DNA of 64,000 nt, taken from the NCBI RefSeq assembly GCF_001189955.1, contig NZ_LFLT01000023.1, positions 1 to 64,000 on the forward strand, given 5' to 3'. The position numbers were made by a program, and so were the translations under genes. This stretch comes from Herbaspirillum chlorophenolicum (GTDB lineage Bacteria > Pseudomonadota > Gammaproteobacteria > Burkholderiales > Burkholderiaceae_D). Position 1 is the first letter of the stretch; every line of letters starts with the position of its first letter. This document shows positions 57,931-64,000 of the stretch, piece after piece. Below the pieces are notes generated by a model. It did not search any database. It was not told where the DNA came from and worked only from the letters and a program-made list of their open reading frames with translations.

Positions 57931-59820
57931 ATGCAAAAGAATAATCAGTTCGCCTTGTTGGCCCAACGACGCTTCGCTCCTTTCTTCTGGACCCAGTTCC
58001 TTGGCGCGCTCAACGACAACGTCTTCAAGACCGCGCTGCTGACTATCCTGACCTACGACGCGTTGTCGTGGACCGACATGGATACCGGGCTGCTCAACAA
58101 CCTCATTCCCGGCCTGTTCATCCTGCCGTTCTTCCTGTTCTCCGCCACCGCCGGCCAGTTGGCCGACAAGCTGGAGAAGGGGCGCGTGGCGCGTTTCGTC
58201 AAGCTGCTGGAAATCGCCATCATGGCCGTGGCCGCATATGGCTGGATGACCCATCATCTCTGGCTGCTGGTGGCAGCGGTAGTCGGCATGGGCATTCACT
58301 CGACCATTTTCGGGCCGGTGAAATATGCCTACCTGCCGCAGCAGTTGAAGCGTGAGGAGCTGATCGGCGGCAACGGCGTGATCGAGATGGGGACTTTCGT
58401 CGGCATCCTGTTGGGCGAAATCCTGGGGGCGGTGCTGGTCGTGCATAAGCCCTGGGGGCTGCAGCTGGTGGCCGGCGTGACGCTGGGTATCGCCGTGCTC
58501 GGCTGGCTGGCCAGCCAGGGCATCCCGAACTCGCCGGCGCCGGTGCCCGACCTCAAGGTCAACTGGAACCCGTTCACCGAGACCGTGCGCAACATCGGTT
58601 TCTCGCGCCGCAACCGGCCGGTGTTCCTGTCGCTGCTGGGCAATTCATGGTTCTGGTTTTACGGCGCCATCATGCTGGCGCAGTTCCCGCTCTATGCGAA
58701 GAATTACCTGCATGGCGACCATAGTGTGTTCGTGCTGCTGCTGGCGGTATTCTCGGTTGGCATCGGCGCCGGTTCGCTGCTGTGCGAGCGCCTGTCCGGC
58801 CACAAGGTGGAAATCGGCCTGGTGCCGTTCGGCTCCATCGGCCTGTCGGTGTTCGGCGTGGAACTCTACCTGGCCAGCCGCGGCTATGCGGCGCCGGGCG
58901 CGGCGGTCGATGTCGTCGGTTTCCTGGCGCAGGGCGGCAGCTGGCGCATCTTGGCCGATTGCCTGGGCATCGGCGTGTTCGGCGGACTCTACATCGTGCC
59001 GCTGTTCGCGCTGATCCAGACGCGCTGCGATCCGGCCCATGTCTCGCGCACCATCGCCGGCATGAACATCATGAACGCGCTGTTCATGGTGGTAGCGGCA
59101 CTGGTGGCGATGGTGCTGTTGAAGGCCGGCCTGACCATTCCCGAGATCTTCCTCGCGACTGCGATCATGAATGCGGTGGTGGCGATCTATATCTTCTCGC
59201 TGGTGCCGGAATTCCTGATGCGTTTCCTGGCCTGGCTGCTGATCCATACCTTCTATCGGGTGCGTATCACCAATGGCCATGCGATCAGCGCACATGGCGC
59301 GGGTGTGATCGTGTGCAACCACGTCAGTTATATGGACGCCATCGTCATCATGGCGGCCAGCCCGCGTCCGATCCGTTTCGTGATGGACCACCGGATTTTC
59401 AAGATTCCGGTCCTGTCCTGGGTGTTTCGTACCGCCCGCGCGATACCGATTGCGCCGGTCAAGGAAGACCCATGGCTGACCGAGAAGGCCTTTGTCGACA
59501 TCGCCCAGGCCTTGCATGAGGGCGAGCTGGTCTGCATTTTCCCGGAGGGTAAACTGACCCGCAACGGCGAGATCAATCCTTTCCGCGGCGGGGTGCAGAA
59601 GATCCTTGAGCGCACACCGGTGCCGGTATTGCCGATGGCGTTGCGCGGTCTGTGGGGCAGCCTGCTGTCGCGCGATACCAGCAATCCCTTCGCGCGCTCC
59701 TTCAAGCGCGGCCTGTTCTCGCGGCTGGAACTGGTGGTGGGGGAGGCGGTGCCGCCGGAGCAGGCAACACCGGAGTTGCTGCAGCAGAAGGTGGCGGGAT
59801 TGCGGGGCGAGTGGAAGTAA
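57931..59820 (+). CDS. MFS lysophospholipid transporter-acyltransferase fusion (LplT-Aas-like)
   Basis: 629 residues. Residues 1-415 are a twelve-segment MFS domain of LplT type (FTQFLGALNDNVFKT-like start: FWTQFLGALNDNVFKTALL). Residues ~425-629 form a PlsC acyltransferase with the HX4D box (NHVSYMD, H464-D469) and the substrate motif FPEGKLTRNGEINPF. Expected role: flipping lysophospholipid to the inner leaflet and reacylating it. The acyl-ACP synthetase domain of E. coli Aas is absent, so acyl-ACP or acyl-CoA must come from elsewhere. Confidence 0.92.
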   Translation: MQKNNQFALLAQRRFAPFFWTQFLGALNDNVFKTALLTILTYDALSWTDMDTGLLNNLIPGLFILPFFLFSATAGQLADKLEKGRVARFVKLLEIAIMAVAAYGWMTHHLWLLVAAVVGMGIHSTIFGPVKYAYLPQQLKREELIGGNGVIEMGTFVGILLGEILGAVLVVHKPWGLQLVAGVTLGIAVLGWLASQGIPNSPAPVPDLKVNWNPFTETVRNIGFSRRNRPVFLSLLGNSWFWFYGAIMLAQFPLYAKNYLHGDHSVFVLLLAVFSVGIGAGSLLCERLSGHKVEIGLVPFGSIGLSVFGVELYLASRGYAAPGAAVDVVGFLAQGGSWRILADCLGIGVFGGLYIVPLFALIQTRCDPAHVSRTIAGMNIMNALFMVVAALVAMVLLKAGLTIPEIFLATAIMNAVVAIYIFSLVPEFLMRFLAWLLIHTFYRVRITNGHAISAHGAGVIVCNHVSYMDAIVIMAASPRPIRFVMDHRIFKIPVLSWVFRTARAIPIAPVKEDPWLTEKAFVDIAQALHEGELVCIFPEGKLTRNGEINPFRGGVQKILERTPVPVLPMALRGLWGSLLSRDTSNPFARSFKRGLFSRLELVVGEAVPPEQATPELLQQKVAGLRGEWK

Positions 59821-59831
59821 TCGGAGGATGC

Positions 59832-59879
59832 CGTCGGGGCTGCGCCGGCAAGCCTGCCGCTCGCCGCCTGGCCCCGACG
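59832..59879. other. Inverted repeat upstream of aroC
   Basis: CGTCGGGGC (59832-59840) and GCCCCGACG (59871-59879) are perfect complements separated by 30 bp. TAGAAT at 59884 right after it could be the aroC -10 box. There is no T-run, so a terminator role for the preceding gene is uncertain. Confidence 0.45.
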
Positions 59880-59923
59880 CTGGTAGAATCGACTACTTCC
59901 CTCGTCCACTGCGATAAAGAACC

Positions 59924-61012
59924 ATGTCCGGCAATACCTTTGGCACTCTCTTCACCGTCACCACTTTCGGCGAATCCCACGGCCCGGCTATCGGCTGCGT
60001 GGTTGATGGCTGCCCGCCGGGAATGGCGCTGTCCGAGGCCGATATCCAGCCTGAGCTGGACCGTCGCCGTCCCGGCACCTCGCGCCATGTGACGCAGCGC
60101 CAGGAGCCGGATACGGTGGAGATCCTGTCCGGCGTGTTCGAGGGCAAGACTACCGGCACGCCGATCACGCTCCTGATCCGCAACCAGGACCAGCGCAGCA
60201 AGGATTACGGCAACATCCTCGAGACTTTCCGCCCCGGCCACGCCGATTACACCTATTGGCACAAGTACGGCATTCGCGATCCCCGCGGCGGTGGCCGCTC
60301 GTCGGCGCGCCTGACCGCACCGGCGGTGGGCGCGGCTGCGATCGCCAAGAAGTGGCTGTTCGAGAAATTCGGCACCACCTTCAAGGGCTGCATGAGCCAA
60401 TTGGGTGAAATCGAGATTCCGTTCGAATCCTGGGAGCACGTTCCCAACAATGCATTTTTCGCCGCCAATGCCGGCATCATTCCGAAGCTCGAAGAGTACA
60501 TGGATGCATTGCGCAAGGATGGCGACTCCATCGGCGCGCGCATCGATGTCGTCGTGCAGAACGTGCCGGTCGGCCTGGGCGAGCCGCTGTACGACAAGCT
60601 CGACGCCGAGATCGCCTATGCGCTCATGGGCATCAACGCGGTCAAGGGCGTGGAAATCGGCGCCGGTTTCCGCTCGGTGACGCAGAAGGGTTCGGAGCAT
60701 GGGGATGCGCTGACGCCGGAAGGCTTTGTGGGCAACAATGCCGGCGGCGTCTTGGGCGGCATTTCCACCGGCCAGGACATCACGGCTTCGATCGCCATCA
60801 AGCCGACTTCCAGCATCCGCACCCCGCGTCCGTCCATCGACAAGGCCGGCAACCCGATCGCGGTCGAAACCTTCGGCCGCCACGATCCCTGCGTGGGCAT
60901 CCGCGCCACGCCCATCGCCGAGGCCATGCTGGCGCTGGTGCTGATGGACCACGCGCTGCGTCATCGCGCGCAATGCGGCGACGTCAAGGTCGATACGCCG
61001 CAATTACGCTGA
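59924..61012 (+). CDS. aroC: Chorismate synthase
   Basis: Last enzyme of the shikimate pathway: 5-enolpyruvylshikimate-3-phosphate to chorismate with reduced FMN, 362 residues. Family signatures are intact: [34 protein letters not shown] and [19 protein letters not shown]; the catalytic His residues are in GESHG and in RHDPC. The start ATG at 59924 is the universal N-terminus ([20 protein letters not shown]). Ends at a strong terminator. Confidence 0.97.
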   Translation: MSGNTFGTLFTVTTFGESHGPAIGCVVDGCPPGMALSEADIQPELDRRRPGTSRHVTQRQEPDTVEILSGVFEGKTTGTPITLLIRNQDQRSKDYGNILETFRPGHADYTYWHKYGIRDPRGGGRSSARLTAPAVGAAAIAKKWLFEKFGTTFKGCMSQLGEIEIPFESWEHVPNNAFFAANAGIIPKLEEYMDALRKDGDSIGARIDVVVQNVPVGLGEPLYDKLDAEIAYALMGINAVKGVEIGAGFRSVTQKGSEHGDALTPEGFVGNNAGGVLGGISTGQDITASIAIKPTSSIRTPRPSIDKAGNPIAVETFGRHDPCVGIRATPIAEAMLALVLMDHALRHRAQCGDVKVDTPQLR

Positions 61013-61032
61013 TCGATCTTTTTCGACAGCAG

Positions 61033-61068
61033 GCCGGCCATCGCCAAGCGATCGCCGGCTTTATTTTT
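61033..61068 (+). terminator. Rho-independent terminator after aroC
   Basis: A 12-bp stem with one mismatch (61033-61044 with 61048-61059, GCCGGC at the base), loop CAA, followed by TTTATTTTT. Confidence 0.9.
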
Positions 61069-61209
61069 GGCGAACCACCTGCGGATGTTGCCAGTCGAAT
61101 CGCTCACTTGAAATCGGCAGGGCGGGGATGAAGAATCGTGGCCAAGGCGGTATCATCGCGGCCAGGCATTCCTTCCCGACATCAAATATCAAATCCAATG
61201 GAGGCGGGC

Positions 61210-62037
61210 GTGGCGCTCATTAAACCCATATTGAAAAACAGCATGCTGGCCTTGACGCTGGCCGGACTGGTCGCTTGCGAAACGGTACAAACCACCCAGG
61301 GCGGCGCCGTAGGCATCGACCGCAAGCAGCAGATGCTGGTGTCGTCGCAAGAGATGGATGCGGCCTCCAGCAAGGAGTACGCGCAAGTGCTGGCCCAAGC
61401 CAAGGGCAAGGGCCAGTTGAACCGCAACGCCGCGCAGACGCAGCGCGTGAAGGCCATCGCCAACCGCCTGATTCCGCAGACCGGCGTGTTCCGTCCGGAT
61501 GCGTTGCAATGGAAGTGGGAAGTCAACGTGCTGGCGTCGGACGAGACCAACGCCTGGTGCATGCCCGGCGGGAAGATAGCGGTCTACAGCGGCCTGATCG
61601 ACAAACTCAAGATTACCGATGACGAGCTGGCCGCCGTCATGGGCCATGAGATTGCCCACGCATTGCGCGAGCATGCGCGCGAGCGCGCTTCGCAGCAGGC
61701 GGTGGCCAATTCGGCCATCTCCATCGGCGCCGCCTTGCTGGGCCTGGGCGATATCGGCCAGCAAGGCGCCCAGTACGCTTACATGGGATTGATGGGGCTG
61801 CCCAATTCGCGCGCCAATGAGACCGAGGCCGACCGCATCGGCGTCGAGCTGGCGGCGCGCGCCGGCTACGATCCCAAGGCGGCGGTGACCTTGTGGCAGA
61901 AGATGTCGAAGCTGGGCGGCGAGGAGCCGATGAAGTTCCTGTCGACCCATCCTTCCAGCGCGGATCGCATTGCCGACCTGACGGTGTACGCGCAGCGTGT
62001 CGACCCCTTGTACCAGCAGACCCGCAAGACACGCTGA
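61210..62037 (+). CDS. M48-family metalloprotease lipoprotein
   Basis: Periplasmic zinc protease, 275 residues from a GTG at 61210. A short signal ends in the lipobox LAGLVAC. Zinc site HEIAH (MGHEIAHALREHA, about residue 145) with the third ligand in ETEADRIG. The C-terminal STHPSSADRI is typical of the LoiP/BepA-like group, which degrades misfolded outer-membrane proteins. The GTG has GGAGG 5 bp upstream; the ATG at 61198 in the same frame has no ribosome site because GGAGG falls inside it. A still longer frame to 61138 is unlikely. Confidence 0.9.
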   Translation: MALIKPILKNSMLALTLAGLVACETVQTTQGGAVGIDRKQQMLVSSQEMDAASSKEYAQVLAQAKGKGQLNRNAAQTQRVKAIANRLIPQTGVFRPDALQWKWEVNVLASDETNAWCMPGGKIAVYSGLIDKLKITDDELAAVMGHEIAHALREHARERASQQAVANSAISIGAALLGLGDIGQQGAQYAYMGLMGLPNSRANETEADRIGVELAARAGYDPKAAVTLWQKMSKLGGEEPMKFLSTHPSSADRIADLTVYAQRVDPLYQQTRKTR

Positions 62038-62043
62038 ACGGCA

Positions 62044-62064
62044 GGGCTTTAGTGACTAAAGTCC
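62044..62064 (+). terminator. Hairpin after the M48 protease gene
   Basis: GGGCTTTAG pairs with CTAAAGTCC (one G-T pair) around TGA. It starts 7 bp after the stop but has no T-run, so termination is only possible. Confidence 0.35.
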
Positions 62065-62246
62065 GTGACCGGAAATGCTGTTCTTTTTGCATGTGCCGCT
62101 TCTTCTGCGCTTTTGTTGCTGCTTCGCAGCATTATTGACCGTTGTTGCCGCGCGGCGGAAAACGCACCAGGAAGGGTAAGACCTGTCGCTTTATGGCATA
62201 ATCAAATGCTATTTTCAACGCTCAGTGCCCTTTGCAGGACTGCAAC

Positions 62247-63647
62247 ATGCTCAAGACGCTTTACGACAAACTCTGGGAGTCGCATGTCGTTCATACGGAA
62301 GATGACGGCACCGCCATCCTGTATATCGACCGCCATCTGCTCCACGAGGTGACCAGCCCGCAAGCCTTCGAAGGCTTAAAGCTAGCCGGACGTCAACCCT
62401 GGCGTAATTCGGCCAACCTGATGGTGGCGGACCACAACGTTCCCACCACAGACCGGGCGCACGGCATCGCCGATCCCATCTCCCGCCTGCAGGTAGAGAC
62501 CCTGGACGACAATGCCAAAGAATACAACCTGACGTATTTCGGCATGAACGACAAGCGTCAGGGCATCGTGCACGTGATCGGCCCTGAACAGGGCGCCACG
62601 CTGCCGGGCATGACAGTGGTGTGCGGCGACTCGCACACGTCCACCCACGGCGCCTTCGCTGCGCTGGCGCATGGTATCGGCACCTCCGAGGTCGAGCACG
62701 TGCTGGCCACGCAGACGCTGCTGGCGCGCAAGTCCAAGGCCATGCTGGTGCAGGTCGACGGCGCGCTGCCGGCCGGCGTCACCGCCAAGGATATCGTGCT
62801 GGCCGTGATCGGCCGGATCGGCACAGCGGGCGGAACCGGCTACGCGATTGAGTTCGCCGGTTCGACCATCCGCTCGTTGTCGATGGAAGGCCGCATGACG
62901 GTGTGCAACATGGCCATCGAGGCTGGCGCGCGCGCCGGCATGGTGGCTTTTGACGACACCACGATGAATTACCTGAAGGGCCGTCCGTATTCGCCATCGG
63001 GTCCGCACTGGGAGCGTGCCGTCAGCTACTGGCGTTCGCTGCATTCCGATCCGGGCGCCAAGTTCGATATGGTGGTCATGCTCAACGCCGCCGACATCAA
63101 GCCGCAAGTCACCTGGGGCACATCGCCCGAGATGGTGGTGTCGGTCGATGCGCGCGTGCCGGACCCCGACAAGGAAAAGGATCCGACCAAGCGCGACGGC
63201 ATGGAAAAGGCCCTGGCCTACATGGCGCTGAAGCCGAATACCCCGATTGAAGACATCCGTATCGACAAGGTGTTCATCGGTTCCTGCACCAACTCGCGCA
63301 TTGAAGACCTGCGTGAAGCGGCATCGGTAGTGCGCGGCAAATTCCGCGCCTCCAACGTCAAATTGGCGATGGTGGTGCCAGGCTCCGGCCTGGTCAAGGA
63401 ACAGGCCGAGCGCGAAGGCCTGGACAAGATTTTCAAGGACGCAGGTTTCGAATGGCGTGAGCCGGGCTGCTCGATGTGCCTGGCCATGAACGCCGACCGC
63501 CTGGAGCCGGGCGAGCGCTGCGCCTCGACCTCGAACCGCAACTTCGAAGGCCGCCAGGGCGCCGGCGGCCGCACCCACCTTGTGAGTCCGGCGATGGCTG
63601 CTGCGGCAGGCATCGCGGGGCATTTTGTGGATGTCCGTTCCCTGTAA
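62247..63647 (+). CDS. leuC: 3-isopropylmalate dehydratase large subunit
   Basis: Aconitase-family 4Fe-4S enzyme of leucine synthesis (2- to 3-isopropylmalate), 466 residues, the same length as the E. coli protein. Cluster ligands lie in [11 protein letters not shown] and GCSMCLAMN; the substrate motif [12 protein letters not shown] is intact. The ATG at 62247 has AGGA 8 bp upstream; a TTG at 62232 would add five non-conserved residues. It works with leuD, which starts 257 bp after its stop, with a small lipoprotein gene between. Confidence 0.97.
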   Translation: MLKTLYDKLWESHVVHTEDDGTAILYIDRHLLHEVTSPQAFEGLKLAGRQPWRNSANLMVADHNVPTTDRAHGIADPISRLQVETLDDNAKEYNLTYFGMNDKRQGIVHVIGPEQGATLPGMTVVCGDSHTSTHGAFAALAHGIGTSEVEHVLATQTLLARKSKAMLVQVDGALPAGVTAKDIVLAVIGRIGTAGGTGYAIEFAGSTIRSLSMEGRMTVCNMAIEAGARAGMVAFDDTTMNYLKGRPYSPSGPHWERAVSYWRSLHSDPGAKFDMVVMLNAADIKPQVTWGTSPEMVVSVDARVPDPDKEKDPTKRDGMEKALAYMALKPNTPIEDIRIDKVFIGSCTNSRIEDLREAASVVRGKFRASNVKLAMVVPGSGLVKEQAEREGLDKIFKDAGFEWREPGCSMCLAMNADRLEPGERCASTSNRNFEGRQGAGGRTHLVSPAMAAAAGIAGHFVDVRSL

Positions 63648-63669
63648 CTTGTCATTGAGAGAGAAAACC

Positions 63670-63801
63670 ATGAAAAAAATCTCCGCTCTGTTCCTGTTGT
63701 TTGCCGTGTTCGGTTCGCTGGCCGGTTGTAATACCGTCGATGGTTTCGGCAAGGATGTGCAGAACGTCGGCGAAAAGATGCAGGACGCCAGCAAGAAGTA
63801 A
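63670..63801 (+). CDS. Entericidin-like small lipoprotein
   Basis: 43 residues: MKKISALFLLFAVFGSLAGC with a lipobox (LAGC, Cys 20), then a short helical tail NTVDGFGKDVQNVGEKMQDA typical of the entericidin A/B family. It lies 22 bp after leuC, with GAGAGAGAA before the ATG. The family has been linked to stress-induced lysis and to envelope effects. Placement inside the leuC-leuD operon is common in Burkholderiales by my recollection; whether it matters functionally is unknown. Confidence 0.88.
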   Translation: MKKISALFLLFAVFGSLAGCNTVDGFGKDVQNVGEKMQDASKK

Positions 63802-63903
63802 CAGGAAAAACCGCTCCGTACGTTATGTCGGGGCGGCCAACAGTTGAACAGCAAATAGGAAGGGCGCGGTTGCCGTTTGTGCATGCCGCGCCGACTCAGT
63901 GCC

Positions 63904-64000
63904 ATGAATAAATTTATCGTCCACGACGGCTTGGTTGCACCGCTCGATCGCGCCAACGTCGATACCGATGCGATCATTCCGAAGCAGTTTCTGAAGTCGA
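63904..64000 (+). CDS. leuD: 3-isopropylmalate dehydratase small subunit, 3' end cut by window
   Basis: Only the first 32 codons are present: [20 protein letters not shown], then [12 protein letters not shown]. This is the typical LeuD N-terminus, in which the [16 protein letters not shown] region carries the substrate-binding loop. It forms the swivelling domain that completes the LeuC active site. The gene continues past base 64000. Confidence 0.95.
   Translation, partial: MNKFIVHDGLVAPLDRANVDTDAIIPKQFLKS

Overview
The window reads as a chromosome segment of a GC-rich betaproteobacterium, most likely in the Oxalobacteraceae (Herbaspirillum-like). The support is the leuC - entericidin - leuD order at the right end, the DUF2069/wrbA and DUF4124 genes, and the many ABC importers for organic substrates. 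The genus is an inference from gene content; no marker rRNA is present.

Layout. (1) 1-9300 is a foreign, less GC-rich block. It holds a large helicase (cut by the window edge), a DUF4391 protein, a stump of an SMC/OLD-like ATPase, a type III DNA methyltransferase (mod) interrupted by an in-frame amber codon, and an apparently intact type III restriction subunit (res). A stop-interrupted fragment resembling an integrative-element replication protein lies next to the core junction. The block looks like a decaying defence island from an ICE. (2) 9378-20711 is a sugar or sugar-acid catabolic locus. A CUT1-type ABC importer (two permeases, Tat-exported binding protein, MalK-like ATPase), a D-2-hydroxyacid dehydrogenase and an IlvD/Edd-type sugar-acid dehydratase run leftward. 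A Ldh2-family dehydrogenase, a FadR-type regulator with a histone-H1-like tail and a GFA-family protein run rightward. Two perfect TGGTNNNACCA palindromes sit in the divergent control region. (3) 20725-24120 holds an NlpC/P60 lipoprotein, argD and a ferredoxin-type reductase. Between argD and the reductase lie a near-leaderless 22-codon ORF with three consecutive Arg codons, mutually exclusive hairpins and a terminator (a candidate arginine attenuator), followed by a 162-bp palindromic repeat. (4) 24163-29236 holds a YeeZ-like epimerase, an ATPase/binding-protein/permease importer of the nitrate/sulfonate/taurine class with a second binding protein, and a small coiled-coil protein. (5) 29311-37721 holds a CPA1 antiporter, an aldo/keto reductase, a tartrate module (LysR regulator, dehydrogenase, MFS transporter), and a FadR-type regulator with an SDR. 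(6) 37864-44654 holds cyanase, a membrane-anchored TAXI-type receptor, a small gene behind a perfect LexA box, divergent iron-type ABC ATPase and permease genes, and glutathione reductase. (7) 44738-57763 holds outer-membrane phospholipase A, an MHYT-GGDEF-EAL protein, a chemoreceptor, a DUF4124 protein, an FAD-linked oxidase, DUF2069 and wrbA, an orphan Liv-type binding protein, a YihY-like membrane protein, a DUF962 protein and a CBS-domain protein. (8) 57931-64000 holds an MFS-acyltransferase fusion, aroC, an M48 lipoprotein protease, leuC, an entericidin-like lipoprotein and the start of leuD.

Genes cooperate mostly as local modules: importer plus sugar-acid enzymes under a FadR-type regulator; tartrate uptake plus oxidation under LysR control; leucine biosynthesis at the right edge. 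No rRNA, tRNA, CRISPR array or complete insertion sequence was seen. All identifications come from reading motifs and from memory of families; no search was run.
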